Positions 48,611-57,167 of a DNA stretch of 64,000 nt are shown one piece after another. Made by a program: the position numbers and the translations under genes. The notes beneath the pieces are model-generated. The model saw only the letters and a program-made list of their open reading frames with translations. It was not told the DNA's origin and did not search any database. The DNA is taken from the NCBI RefSeq assembly GCF_012275375.1, contig NZ_JAAZQJ010000005.1:62001-126000 (forward strand), read 5' to 3'. Position 1 is the stretch's first letter, and each line of letters begins with the position of its first letter. This DNA comes from Dyella sp. SG609 (GTDB taxonomy: Bacteria > Pseudomonadota > Gammaproteobacteria > Xanthomonadales > Rhodanobacteraceae).

Positions 48611-50761
48611 TTAGAAGTCCTTCTGCACCGTGGCGTACAGCCCGCGGCGCGGACCGAACTGCGGCGCGCCCACGCCGATGCCGGTGCCGTCGCGCAGCTG
48701 GTAGGTGCGGTCCAGCGCGTTGATCACGGCCAGCTGGGTGTGCAGCTTGCCGGTGCTCTGGAACTCGAAGTCATGCGACAGGCTGAGGTTGAGCTGGAAG
48801 TAGGCGGGCATCGAGGCGCCGTTCGGCACCGTGCCGTCGCGGCGCAGGCCGCTGCCGAACAGGTAATTGGCGCCGACGCGGGTGGCCGGATCGATGGCGT
48901 AGCTCACGCCGCCGGAGGAGGCGATCTTCTGGTCGTGGTCCAGGTGGATGTAATGGTCGGCCACGTAGGCCAGATCGTCCGGCGCGAAGTTGTACTGGCT
49001 GGTGATCACCCGCTCGCCCATCGCCTGCGACAGCGCGACGTTGAAGTAGGCCGACCACGGGCCGTTGTCGTAGTCGGCGGTGAATTCCACGCCGCGGATG
49101 CGGCCCTTGGCGTAGTTGAAGGTGGAATACACCAGCGCGGCGCCGAACTGGCCTTCGTCCTGCAGGCGGCGCACCTTGCGGTAGTACGCATCCAGGCCCA
49201 GGGTCAGCGAGGAACCGATGCGCTGCTGGATGCCGGCGTCGAAATAATCGCTGCGCTCGGCCAGCGGCGTGTTGCTGCCGTTGTCCGGCAGCGCATTGGT
49301 GGTGCCGTCGAACTTCTGGATATTGGTGGTGGTGATCGCCTCGGTCGCCGGCGGCGTGAAGTAGCGCGAGTAACCGGCGTGCAGGGTGGTGTCGTCGCTG
49401 GCCTGGTAGACCGCGCCCAGGCGCGGGCTCAGCTGGCTTTCGGTGCGGAAGGCCTTGTACACGTCGCCGCGCAGGCCGTAGTTCACGGTGAGCTTTTCGC
49501 CGATGCTCCATTCGTCCTGCACGTAGCCGGACCAGGTCTTGGCGGTGAGGCGGTTGCCGTCGAGGATATTGATCGGCGTAGTGCTGGACTGGTTGCCGTC
49601 GGCATCGACCGGGAACACCCAGGCGCTGGTGCTGCTGGGCGCGCGCTCGAAGCTGCCGTACACGCCGTAGCGCAGCGTGTGGGCATCGCCCAGCGGGGTG
49701 GCGAAATCCGCCTGCAGGGTGCTGGCGCGGTTGCTGCGGTTGATGCCGGAAGCGACGCCGTTGAACATCAGGTCGCCGATCATGTCCGGCGTGAACGTCA
49801 GGCTGGAATAGCGCTGGCCGACCGACACCTGGTAGTCGGTGGCGCCGAGCTTGCCCTGCAGGGCGAGCACGCCGAAGCGGGTGTTTTCGCGCTGCTGTTC
49901 GTTGAGCTTGGCCGAATCGAAATCGGTGACGTCCAGATAGCCGAAGGTCGGCGTCTGGCCCGGGTTGTTCGGGATCTGGAAGCGGCTGTTGGCCATGCCG
50001 AACAGGAAGCTCAGGCGGGTCTGGTTGTCGATCAGGTACGAGATGTCGCCGAACGCCTTCACCTGGTTGGTGTGGTCGTGGATCGGCTTGCGGCTCGGCG
50101 TGGGGTTTTCGATGCCGACGTCGCTTTCCAGATAGTTGGCGGTGAGGAAGTAGCTCCAGCGGTCGGTGCTGCCCCACAACGAGGCATTCGGATTGAGCGT
50201 GCCGAACGAGCCGCCGGTGATGCCGACGCTGCCGCCATTGCCCAGGTCGTGGCCGCTCTTGGTGCTGATGTCGACCACCGCGGCGGTGCGCAGGCCGTAC
50301 TGCGCGGGCAGCGCGCCGTCGAGCAGCTTCACGTTCTTGATGGTGCGGGTGTCGAGGGTCTGGCCGAAGCCGGAGATCGATTCGGGAATGATCACGCCGT
50401 CGATGCGGTATTGCAGGTTGGCGTGGTCGCCGCGCACGTGCAGGCCGCCGTAGGAGTCCTGCACCACGCCCGGCGCCTGCAGCAGCACCTGGTTCACCGG
50501 CGTGCTGTCGCCCAGCGGCAGCTGCGCGATGGCCTTCTGGTCGATCACGTACTGGCTGCTGCCGGTATCCGGCGACAGCGCGTTGCGCGAGATATCCAGC
50601 GCGGCGCTCACGTCGATCGCCCCCAGCTGCTGCACCTTGGCCGGCGGCTTGTTGCGTGCGCCGCTGTTGGTGTCCGTGCCGGTGGTATCGGTGTCGGCGG
50701 CCTGGGCGGCGGCGGCGAACAAGGCGGCGGCAAGGCTGAGGGCGAGCAGGGTGTGCTTCAT
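48611..50761 (-). CDS. TonB-dependent outer-membrane receptor
   Basis: 716 residues. A signal peptide (about 1-21) and a Thr/Asp-rich stretch precede the plug (about 45-170: VIDQKAIAQLPLGDSTPVNQVLLQAPGVVQ, LHVRGDHANLQYRIDGVIIPES). A 22-strand barrel follows, ending in a C-terminal aromatic (GLYATVQKDF). It imports a siderophore, vitamin or carbohydrate using TonB energy. No adjacent periplasmic or regulatory genes show the ligand. A 12-bp palindrome lies 42 bp before its start. Confidence 0.92.
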   Translation of the reverse strand: MKHTLLALSLAAALFAAAAQAADTDTTGTDTNSGARNKPPAKVQQLGAIDVSAALDISRNALSPDTGSSQYVIDQKAIAQLPLGDSTPVNQVLLQAPGVVQDSYGGLHVRGDHANLQYRIDGVIIPESISGFGQTLDTRTIKNVKLLDGALPAQYGLRTAAVVDISTKSGHDLGNGGSVGITGGSFGTLNPNASLWGSTDRWSYFLTANYLESDVGIENPTPSRKPIHDHTNQVKAFGDISYLIDNQTRLSFLFGMANSRFQIPNNPGQTPTFGYLDVTDFDSAKLNEQQRENTRFGVLALQGKLGATDYQVSVGQRYSSLTFTPDMIGDLMFNGVASGINRSNRASTLQADFATPLGDAHTLRYGVYGSFERAPSSTSAWVFPVDADGNQSSTTPINILDGNRLTAKTWSGYVQDEWSIGEKLTVNYGLRGDVYKAFRTESQLSPRLGAVYQASDDTTLHAGYSRYFTPPATEAITTTNIQKFDGTTNALPDNGSNTPLAERSDYFDAGIQQRIGSSLTLGLDAYYRKVRRLQDEGQFGAALVYSTFNYAKGRIRGVEFTADYDNGPWSAYFNVALSQAMGERVITSQYNFAPDDLAYVADHYIHLDHDQKIASSGGVSYAIDPATRVGANYLFGSGLRRDGTVPNGASMPAYFQLNLSLSHDFEFQSTGKLHTQLAVINALDRTYQLRDGTGIGVGAPQFGPRRGLYATVQKDF

Positions 50762-50802
50762 CGGTCACTCGGGGAGTAGGTGGAGGGCGGCTGCGTTTCG
50801 AT

Positions 50803-50814
50803 ACGTTATAACGT
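50803..50814. promoter_or_regulatory. Palindrome upstream of the TonB receptor
   Basis: ACGTTATAACGT, a perfect 12-bp palindrome, includes a possible minus-strand -10 (TATAAC). It could be the operator-promoter core of the receptor gene. No convincing -35 was found. Confidence 0.35.
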
Positions 50815-50988
50815 TGCCAGTCCTACCTTTCATTTACCTGCCCCGAAAGTCATGCTTTCGAGCGCAATATCTTGCGGGAACAATCGGTTGCGGCTGCACC
50901 GGCCGATAACGGCGCAGCATTCGCAACGGCTTCATCGACAACGCCTAGACTCCACCCGCGACCAGGCACCCCAGTCCCCGAGGCCCGC

Positions 50989-51753
50989 ATGAGCGACGAC
51001 CGCAAGCAACTCCCCGCCGTGATCACCGCGGAAGACCACAGCCGCGTGACCCGCGCGATCCTCGACTTCGTCAGCGACATCCCGGGCAGCAAGGTCGACC
51101 CCAGCGGCGAGCCGGAGACCGAGGCACGCCGCATCGCCAACCGCGCCGCGCAGCGCGCCGCGCTCACCGCCGGCTCGCTGGCGCTGCCGCCGGGACCGCT
51201 GGGCTGGCTTACCGTGCTGCCGGAGCTGATCGCGATCTGGAAGATCCAGGCGCAGATGGTCAGCGACATCGCCGCCGCCTACGGCCGCCACGCGGAACTG
51301 GGCCGCGAACAGATGCTGTGGTGCCTGTTCCGCCACACCGCCGCGCAGGCGTTCCGCGACCTGGTGGTGCGCATGGGCGACCGCCTGCTGTTCCGCCGCA
51401 TGTCGTACGCGGTGGCCGAGCGCGTGGCCAAGCGCGTCGGCGTGAAGATCACCCAGCGCACGGTAGGCAAGGGCCTGTCGCGCTGGCTGCCGGTGGTGGG
51501 TGCGCTCGGCGTCGGCGCTTACGCGTATTACGACACGGGACAAGTAGCGAGCACCGCCATCTCGATGTTCGGCGGAGATTTCGACTTCGAAGGCGGCGGC
51601 GAAGACGCGCGCCTCGCCGCTGCCGCCGAACGCCAACCCGGCGCCGTGCGCCGCGCCCGCAATGCGGTGGTGGAGAAAACCGCGACCGGCGCCGCGCGCG
51701 TGATGGCGCGCGTGACGCGCTCGCGCAGCGACAAGCACCATCCGCCGAAATAG
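50989..51753 (+). CDS. EcsC family protein
   Basis: 254 residues. EcsC-like core with RAAQRAALTAGSLALPPGPLGWLTVLPELIAIWKIQAQMVSDIAAAYG, LWCLFRHTAAQAFRDLVV and a Gly-rich hydrophobic hairpin (WLPVVGALGVGAYAYYDTGQVASTA). The C-terminus is Arg/Lys-rich. The family is membrane-associated and poorly understood. The ATG at 50989 fits the start of similarity; longer upstream open sequence is not typical. Confidence 0.8.
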   Translation: MSDDRKQLPAVITAEDHSRVTRAILDFVSDIPGSKVDPSGEPETEARRIANRAAQRAALTAGSLALPPGPLGWLTVLPELIAIWKIQAQMVSDIAAAYGRHAELGREQMLWCLFRHTAAQAFRDLVVRMGDRLLFRRMSYAVAERVAKRVGVKITQRTVGKGLSRWLPVVGALGVGAYAYYDTGQVASTAISMFGGDFDFEGGGEDARLAAAAERQPGAVRRARNAVVEKTATGAARVMARVTRSRSDKHHPPK

Positions 51754-51829
51754 AAAACGTCGCGGCGCGGGATGACCTCCCGCACGCTTTCCGGCAAGCT
51801 GCCGGCTGTTTCGCCCGCAGGAGCCGCGC

Positions 51830-52576
51830 ATGCCGCCACGTCAGGAACGCCCCGTCGCCTTGATCACCGGCGGCGTCAAGCGCGTCGGCGCGGAGATTGC
51901 GCGCACGCTGCATGCGGCGGGCTACGACCTCGTCCTGCATTTCCGCAGCTCGGTCAACGAAGCCGTCGCGCTTGCGGCCGAACTGGAACACCAGCGCGCG
52001 GGCAGCACGCTGGCCATCCAGGGCGAACTGGCGGACCTCGACGGCCTGCCCGCGATGATCAAACAGGCGCTGCAGCACTACGGCCGCCTCGACGCCCTGG
52101 TCAACAACGCCTCCGCCTTCTTTCCCACCCCGGTCGGCAGCGCCACCACCGCGCAATGGAACGAACTGTTCGCCTCCAACGCGCAGGCTCCGTTCTTCCT
52201 CGCCCAGGCCGCCACCCCGGCGCTACGCGAAACGCATGGCGCCATCGTCAACCTGATCGACGTCTACGCCGAACGCCCGCTCGCCAACCACCCCATCTAT
52301 TGCATGGCCAAAGCCGCGCTCGCCGCGATGACGCGCTCGCTGGCGCTGGATCTGGCCCCCGACATCCGCGTCAACGGCATCGCCCCCGGCGCGGTGATGT
52401 GGCCCAGCGACGGCAAGCCCTACGACGACCAGCAGGCCATGCTCGCGCGCACGCCGCTACGGCGCGCCGGTTCGCCGCAGGACGTGGCCGGCGCCGTGCT
52501 GTGGCTGCTGCGCGACGCGCCCTTCGTCACCGGCCAGGTCATCCGCATCGACGGCGGCCGCTCGCTGTCGATCTGA
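51830..52576 (+). CDS. Pteridine reductase / FolM-like SDR
   Basis: 248 residues of the classical SDR fold. The N-terminal motif is TGGVKRVGAEIA (Arg/Lys-rich TGxxKRxG form typical of pteridine reductases rather than TGxxxGIG). NNASAFFPTPVG, the active Tyr-x-x-x-Lys in IYCMAKAAL, and GIAPGAVMWP follow. It probably reduces dihydrobiopterin-like or dihydromonapterin substrates with NADPH. folK and folB lie within 2 kb on the other strand, in keeping with pterin metabolism. GGAG precedes the ATG. Confidence 0.85.
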   Translation: MPPRQERPVALITGGVKRVGAEIARTLHAAGYDLVLHFRSSVNEAVALAAELEHQRAGSTLAIQGELADLDGLPAMIKQALQHYGRLDALVNNASAFFPTPVGSATTAQWNELFASNAQAPFFLAQAATPALRETHGAIVNLIDVYAERPLANHPIYCMAKAALAAMTRSLALDLAPDIRVNGIAPGAVMWPSDGKPYDDQQAMLARTPLRRAGSPQDVAGAVLWLLRDAPFVTGQVIRIDGGRSLSI

Positions 52577-52584
52577 TGCCATGA

Positions 52585-52610
52585 AAAAGGGCGGCATCGC
52601 TGCCGCCCTT
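52585..52610. terminator. Two-way intrinsic terminator
   Basis: An A-run, a 10-bp AAGGGCGGCA/TGCCGCCCTT stem (52587-52596 and 52601-52610) and loop TCGC form a terminator between the convergent pteridine reductase and membrane-protein genes. Confidence 0.85.
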
Positions 52611-52633
52611 CCGGATACGCACTGGCGCGCGCA

Positions 52634-53482
52634 TCAGCTCTTGGTGCGGAACGCCTGCTCCAGCAGCGCCTGGTCGAAACCGCCGCCGACCTTGCCCTCT
52701 TCGGCGTACTGGTACAGCGCCGCCGAATAGATGCCCTGCAGCGAAGCCTGCACCAGCGCCAGCACGATCAGGCTCACCACCGCCACCGCGATGGCCGCCA
52801 CGATCAGCGGCAGCGACTCCGTCGTCAGCGCACCGACCACCAGGGCGCCCATGACCACGATCAACACGAAGCTCAGCAACCCGAACACCACGCCGATCCC
52901 GGCGTTGCCGATCAGGTTTTCGCCCCAGGTGCGCTTGAGCAGCTCCACGCTGCGCTTCACCGCTTCCATCGGACCGATCTCCTCGCTGGCCAGCACCGGC
53001 ACCACCAGGAAGGTGGCCACCGTCCAGGCCAGGCCGAGCAGGCCGGCCACGATGCGGCCGACGAAACCCAGCCGCTCCTGCAGCGCGCGCAGGAACAGGC
53101 CCACCGTGGCGGCGATCAGCGCATAGCCGAAGATCGCGCCGACGCGCGACTTGGCGATGGCGAAACCGGCCGCCAGGCTGGTCTCTTCGCCGCGCAGGCG
53201 CTGCAGCGCCGCGCCGGCGAGCGCGGTGTTGAAGAAGATGATCACGAAGTACTGCACCAGGTAGAACGCGAACGTCGCCACGTACCAGCCGAGCGGCAGC
53301 TTGTCGCGGCTCACGTGCTCCATGCCCGCCGCCGCAATGGCAATGGGGATGATGAAGCTTGCCGCCACCAGCAGGCAGCACAATCCCGACAGCAGCGGGA
53401 ACATCATCAACGCCTTGTCCGAACGCAGCACCGCCGCGCTCGCCTTCATCAGATTCCAACTGCGCGCAAACTTGCCTGCCAT
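52634..53482 (-). CDS. DUF6159-like integral membrane protein
   Basis: 282 residues. The N-terminus FARSWNLMKASAAVLRSDKALMMFPLLSG is a cytoplasmic helix before about six membrane helices (LLVAASFIIPIAIAA, YVATFAFYLVQYFVIIFF, IFGYALIAATVGLFL, GLLGLAWTVATFLVVPVL, VVFGLLSFVLIVVMGAL, VAVVSLIVLALV). It belongs to a widespread family of unknown function, possibly related to glycerophosphoryl-phosphodiesterase-like membrane domains. Start at 53482 follows the conserved N-terminus. Confidence 0.8.
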   Translation of the reverse strand: MAGKFARSWNLMKASAAVLRSDKALMMFPLLSGLCCLLVAASFIIPIAIAAAGMEHVSRDKLPLGWYVATFAFYLVQYFVIIFFNTALAGAALQRLRGEETSLAAGFAIAKSRVGAIFGYALIAATVGLFLRALQERLGFVGRIVAGLLGLAWTVATFLVVPVLASEEIGPMEAVKRSVELLKRTWGENLIGNAGIGVVFGLLSFVLIVVMGALVVGALTTESLPLIVAAIAVAVVSLIVLALVQASLQGIYSAALYQYAEEGKVGGGFDQALLEQAFRTKS

Positions 53483-53557
53483 ATCCCCTACCTCGTCCCT
53501 TGGTGAAAGTTGCGCCGCGATTTCTAGCATCTGCGCCGGAAACGCGACAGTGCGTCC

Positions 53558-54040
53558 TTACAGCGGCTCGACCGTCAGCGGCTCGCTCGCCGCGGGAAAA
53601 GCCGCCCACAGCTCGGCCATGCTTCGCCCGTCGACAGGGTGGCGCAAGCCTGGCGCGATGTCGGCGATCGGCCGCAGCACGAAGGCGTGCTTGAGTTCCT
53701 TGCGCGGAATGTCCAGGTGCCCTTCGCCCTGCCGCACCAGGTCGCCGTACAGCACGATATCCACGTCCAGCGTGCGGTCGGAATAGCGCGGCACGTCGCG
53801 GCGGCGCCCGTGGCGGTCTTCCAGCGCGTGCAGCCAGTCGTTGAGCGCTTCCGGCGCCAGCTCGGTATCCAGGCCCACCGCCAGGTTGACGAAGTCCGGC
53901 CCGTCGAAACCCACCGCCTTGCTGCGGTAGGCCGGCGACACCTCGATGGCGCCGAAGCGCGCGCGCAGTTCGTCCAGTGCGGCGCGCAGATACCGCCGCG
54001 GCTGCTGGTTGGAACCCAGGCTCAGGTAAACGCGTGCCAT
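53558..54040 (-). CDS. folK: 2-amino-4-hydroxy-6-hydroxymethyldihydropteridine pyrophosphokinase
   Basis: 160 residues. YLSLGSNQQPRRYL at the N-terminus, SPAYRSKAVGFDGPDFVNLAVGLDT, then DRTLDVDIVLYGD with the metal-binding Asp pair and HLDIPRKELKHAFVLRPIADIAP. It pyrophosphorylates the pterin in folate synthesis. It follows folB by 8 bp. Confidence 0.94.
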   Translation of the reverse strand: MARVYLSLGSNQQPRRYLRAALDELRARFGAIEVSPAYRSKAVGFDGPDFVNLAVGLDTELAPEALNDWLHALEDRHGRRRDVPRYSDRTLDVDIVLYGDLVRQGEGHLDIPRKELKHAFVLRPIADIAPGLRHPVDGRSMAELWAAFPAASEPLTVEPL

Positions 54041-54048
54041 GCCGCCGC

Positions 54049-54408
54049 TCAGCCCGGACGCACGCCGCGCTCGATGCGCACGCCCACCGAACGGGCGCCG
54101 CGCACCGCGCCGGGCTTGGACAGCTTCAGCCGCACCCAGGCCACGCCGAATTCCTCGCGCACGATCGCCGCGCAGCGCTCGGCCAGCGTCTCGACCAGGC
54201 CGAAGCTGGAGGTTTCCACGTATTCGATCAGGCGCTTGGACACGTCCTTGTAGTTGAGCGTGTCGGCGATGTCGTCGCTGGCCGCGGGCCGGGTGTTGTC
54301 GAAGGCCATTTCCAGGTCGAACGACAGCGTCTGCCGCACGCGGCGCTCCCAGTCGTAGATGCCGATGACGGTGTCGATGCGCAGGTCTTCGATGAAAACG
54401 ATGTCCAT
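54049..54408 (-). CDS. folB: Dihydroneopterin aldolase
   Basis: 119 residues. DIVFIEDLRIDTVIGIYDWERRVRQTL at the start and the ETLAERCAAIVREEFGVAWVRLKLSKPGAV segment near the end define the tunnelling-fold enzyme of folate synthesis. It forms an operon with folK, with the pteridine reductase gene convergent nearby. Confidence 0.94.
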   Translation of the reverse strand: MDIVFIEDLRIDTVIGIYDWERRVRQTLSFDLEMAFDNTRPAASDDIADTLNYKDVSKRLIEYVETSSFGLVETLAERCAAIVREEFGVAWVRLKLSKPGAVRGARSVGVRIERGVRPG

Positions 54409-54425
54409 GGCTCTTTGGGCGGGAA

Positions 54426-54519
54426 CAGGGAATAGAGAGTAGGGAATAGGAAAAGCGTAGCGCTTCGTCTCGTCGCGCGCCGCTTTTCCTATTCCCTATT
54501 GACGATTCCCTATTCCCTG
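54426..54519. repeat. GGGAATAGG-type intergenic repeat
   Basis: A 17-bp inverted pair (54441-54457 and 54481-54497) and an outer 9-bp pair (54426-54434 and 54511-54519) frame this element, with AGGGAATAGG units. It occupies the folB-tsaD gap and looks like a dispersed repeat that can fold into a hairpin; it may also end the tsaD transcript. Confidence 0.7.
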
Positions 54520-54536
54520 GCGCGCATCACGCGCGC

Positions 54537-55586
54537 CTAAACTGCCGGCAGGGTTTCCAGGTCCCAGCGCGGGAAGACCTGCACGCTTTCGTCCTGCTGC
54601 TGGCCGGCGGCGAGGCGGATCGCGCCGGCCAGGGCGATCATCGCGCCGTTGTCGGTACAGAAGGCCAGGCGCGGGAAATACACGCGGAAACCTTCCTTGG
54701 CGCCGGCCTCGGCCAGCTCCGCGCGCAGGCGCTTGTTGGCGCCCACGCCGCCGGCGATCACCAGCCGTCGGGCGCCGGCGGCCTGCAGGGCGCGGCGGCA
54801 CTTGATCGCCAGGGTGTCGACGATGGCTTCCTCGAAGGCGCGGGCGATGTCGGCGCGGGTCTGCTCGGACTGGTCCGACTGCTGCCACGCCAGCAGCACC
54901 TGGGTCTTCAGGCCCGAGAAGCTGAAATCCAGCCCGGGCCGGTCGGTCATCGGCCGCGAGAAGCGGAACACGCCCGCCCGCCCCTGCTGGGCCAGCGCGG
55001 CCAGCGCCGGGCCGCCGGGATACGGCAGGCCCATCAGCTTGGCGGTCTTGTCGAAGGCTTCGCCGGCGGCGTCGTCCAGGGTGTCGCCCAGGATCTTGTA
55101 GCGGCCGATGCCCTGCACTTCCACCAGCATGGAATGCCCGCCCGAGACCAGCAGGGCCACGAACGGCGGCTCCGGCGGGTCCTCCTCCAGCAGCGGGGCC
55201 AGCAGGTGGCCTTCCATGTGGTGCACGCCGATGGCCGGCACGCCCAGCGCCCAGGCCATGGCCCGGGCGGCGGAGGCGCCCACCAGCAGGGCCCCGACCA
55301 GGCCGGGGCCGGCGGTATAGGCCACCCCGCCCACGTCCTGCGGGGTCAGGCCGGCCTCGGCCAGGGCCTCGCGCACCAGCGGCAGCAGCTTGCGCACGTG
55401 GTCGCGGCTGGCCAGTTCCGGCACCACGCCGCCGTAGTCGGCATGCAGCTTGATCTGGCTGTACAGGGCATGGGACAGCAGGCCGCGGCCCGGCGCGGCG
55501 GGCTCCCAGCGCAGCAGGGCCACCCCGGTCTCGTCGCAGGACGTCTCGATGCCCAGCACGGGCTTTGAAAATTGCTTCGTGTCCAC
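54537..55586 (-). CDS. tsaD: tRNA N6-threonylcarbamoyladenosine synthase subunit TsaD
   Basis: 349 residues, GTG start. It transfers the threonylcarbamoyl group to A37 of ANN-decoding tRNAs. [24 protein letters not shown], the iron-binding HMEGH in [37 protein letters not shown] and [10 protein letters not shown] are the family motifs. The start region carries the rpsU promoter on the other strand. An in-frame GTG at 55562 is an alternative start. Confidence 0.95.
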   Translation of the reverse strand: MDTKQFSKPVLGIETSCDETGVALLRWEPAAPGRGLLSHALYSQIKLHADYGGVVPELASRDHVRKLLPLVREALAEAGLTPQDVGGVAYTAGPGLVGALLVGASAARAMAWALGVPAIGVHHMEGHLLAPLLEEDPPEPPFVALLVSGGHSMLVEVQGIGRYKILGDTLDDAAGEAFDKTAKLMGLPYPGGPALAALAQQGRAGVFRFSRPMTDRPGLDFSFSGLKTQVLLAWQQSDQSEQTRADIARAFEEAIVDTLAIKCRRALQAAGARRLVIAGGVGANKRLRAELAEAGAKEGFRVYFPRLAFCTDNGAMIALAGAIRLAAGQQQDESVQVFPRWDLETLPAV

Positions 55587-55594
55587 GCTATACT
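55565..55594 (+). promoter_or_regulatory. Sigma-70 promoter of rpsU
   Basis: TTGAAA (55565-55570), 18-bp spacer and TATACT (55589-55594) lie 48 bp before rpsU. The -35 element lies inside the first codons of divergent tsaD. A small GCCCG/CGGGC hairpin follows at 55604-55619. Confidence 0.8.
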
Positions 55595-55641
55595 TCGCGG
55601 CTCGCCCGATCAGACGGGCAAGTTTACCACTCGGAGTTTCC

Positions 55642-55857
55642 ATGCCCAGCGTAAAAGTCCGCGAGAACGAGCCGTTCGAGCTTGCCCTGCGTCGCTTCAA
55701 GCGTACTTGTGAAAAGGCCGGCGTCCTGGCCGAGACCCGCAAGCGCGAGTTCTACGAAAAGCCGACCCAGGAGCGTAAGCGCAAGCGCGCCGCCGCGGTG
55801 AAGCGTCACCTGCGCCGTCTCTCGCGCGACACCTCGCGTCGCACGCGCCTGTACTGA
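55642..55857 (+). CDS. rpsU: 30S ribosomal protein S21
   Basis: 71 residues, standard length. [20 protein letters not shown] at the N-terminus, [22 protein letters not shown] and a basic C-terminus. It binds near the 16S 3' end at initiation. CGGAG precedes the ATG. It opens the rpsU-yqeY-dnaG neighbourhood. Confidence 0.97.
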   Translation: MPSVKVRENEPFELALRRFKRTCEKAGVLAETRKREFYEKPTQERKRKRAAAVKRHLRRLSRDTSRRTRLY

Positions 55858-55863
55858 GGCTGC

Positions 55864-55883
55864 CGTCCGCCCTTCGGCGGACG
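55864..55883 (+). terminator. Hairpin after rpsU
   Basis: CGTCCGCC and GGCGGACG flank CTTC (55864-55883), a short stable stem with a UUCG-type loop six bp after the stop. Confidence 0.6.
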
Positions 55884-55983
55884 CAAAGGTCGAGGCCTGG
55901 CGCCAGCGGCGCCGCCTGCCACCTTTCATGCCACGGCAGCCGGCGCGAGCATCCGCAGCCGCTGCCTTATCGCTCCAGCATCG

Positions 55984-56013
55984 GCCGGCGTTGCCTCAGG
56001 CAACGCCGGCTTT
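55984..56013 (+). terminator. Strong intrinsic terminator upstream of yqeY
   Basis: A perfect 12-bp stem (55984-55995 and 55999-56010), loop TCA and TTT. It separates rpsU from yqeY, so the two are probably not fully co-transcribed. Confidence 0.8.
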
Positions 56014-56056
56014 ATGCGTTTCCTTCACGCCAACAGCCCCCTCCCCGGAGAGTGAC

Positions 56057-56500
56057 ATGTCCCTCAGGCAACAGCTCCAAGAAGACATGAAGAACGCCAT
56101 GCGCGGCGGCGACAAGGCCCGCCTCGCCGTGATCCGCCTGATCCTGGCCTCGATCAAGCAGCGCGAAGTGGACGAGCGCATCGAGCTGGACGACGTGCAG
56201 ACCCTGGCCGTGCTGGAAAAGATGCTCAAGCAGCGCCGCGATTCGATCACCCAGTTCGACGCCGCCCAGCGCCAGGACCTGGCCGACGCCGAGCGCGCCG
56301 AAGTCGCCGTGATCGAGACCTACCTGCCGGCCAAGCTCAGCGAAGCGGAGATCGACGAGCTGATCACCGCCGCCATCGCCAGCACCGGCGCCAGCTCCGC
56401 CCGCGACATGGGCAAGGTGGTCACCGCGGTGAAGCAGCAGTCCGCCGGCCGCGCCGACATGGCCGTGGTCTCGGCCCGCGTGAAGGCCCGCCTCGCCTGA
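56057..56500 (+). CDS. yqeY: GatB/YqeY domain protein
   Basis: 147 residues. LRQQLQEDMKNAMRGGDKARLAVIRLILASIKQREVDER at the start and the EAEIDELITAAIASTGASSARDMGKVV segment near the end form the YqeY helical domain related to the tRNA-binding tail of GatB. It may help tRNA-linked amidation or translation quality. GGAG precedes the ATG. It lies between rpsU and dnaG as in many Proteobacteria. Confidence 0.92.
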   Translation: MSLRQQLQEDMKNAMRGGDKARLAVIRLILASIKQREVDERIELDDVQTLAVLEKMLKQRRDSITQFDAAQRQDLADAERAEVAVIETYLPAKLSEAEIDELITAAIASTGASSARDMGKVVTAVKQQSAGRADMAVVSARVKARLA

Positions 56501-56537
56501 GGCCCGCCTCACCTGAGGCCTGCCTCACTTAAGGCCC

Positions 56538-56846
56538 CTAGTGGCCCAGGCCGCCCGCCGTACGCAGCCAGAACAGCAGCAGCACCAGCGCGATTACGGC
56601 CACCACCATCACCCATGCGTGGTGGCGGCGCTGGCTGCTCACCTGCTCCCAGCGCTCGCGGTCCAGGAAATAGCGCCCCTCGCCCGGGCAGCGCAGCACG
56701 CCGCGCTCCACCAGCTGGTACCAGGCAATGCCCGGGGTCAGTTTCAGCTCCTCGGCGCCGCGCGCCGATTCCGTACTCGTCGCGCCCGCTTCCTCGAAGC
56801 GCCGCACGATCGCGCGCTGCGCGCGCAACATCATCGCCGTCAACAT
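56538..56846 (-). CDS. Small C-terminally anchored hypothetical protein
   Basis: 102 residues. A helical N-terminus (RAIVRRFEEAGATS, LTPGIAWYQLVERGVLRCPGEGRYFLDRERWEQV) resembles a winged-helix-like start. One C-terminal membrane helix is at about 78-96. GGAG precedes the ATG. It is on the opposite strand to yqeY and the DUF1328 gene. No function known. Confidence 0.7.
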   Translation of the reverse strand: MLTAMMLRAQRAIVRRFEEAGATSTESARGAEELKLTPGIAWYQLVERGVLRCPGEGRYFLDRERWEQVSSQRRHHAWVMVVAVIALVLLLFWLRTAGGLGH

Positions 56847-56996
56847 GGCGTTATCTCCGAACTAAACCGTTTCCAACGCGGCGTTAAAGCCGCGTCGCGG
56901 CATGACGCCGCCCACGCATTATCCAGCCAAGTCCTTCACGCCGGCACGGCCACCCTCGCGGATGCCGCTGCCGCGGCCTACGAGAAGGAGAGACGC

Positions 56997-57167
56997 ATGC
57001 TCAAGTGGGCCATCATCTTCGCCATCGTTTCGCTGGTCACCGGCTGGCTGGGTTTCTACTCGGTCTCCGGCATCACCGGTACCATCGCCAAGGTCCTGTT
57101 CGCGATCTTCGTGATCCTGTTCCTGATCGCGCTGCTGGCCGTGGTCGGCATCTTCCACATCGCCTAG
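56997..57167 (+). CDS. DUF1328 (YtjA-like) small membrane protein
   Basis: 56 residues with two helices: WAIIFAIVSLVTGWLGFYSV and AKVLFAIFVILFLIALLAVV. The family (ytjA-like) is stress-associated and found in many Proteobacteria. AAGGAGAG precedes the ATG. The stop overlaps the convergent GNAT gene by 4 bp. Confidence 0.9.
   Translation: MLKWAIIFAIVSLVTGWLGFYSVSGITGTIAKVLFAIFVILFLIALLAVVGIFHIA

Noticed and set aside
48740-50779. Long plus-strand frame over the TonB receptor
   Set aside because: Shadow of the receptor gene, which has plug and barrel features.
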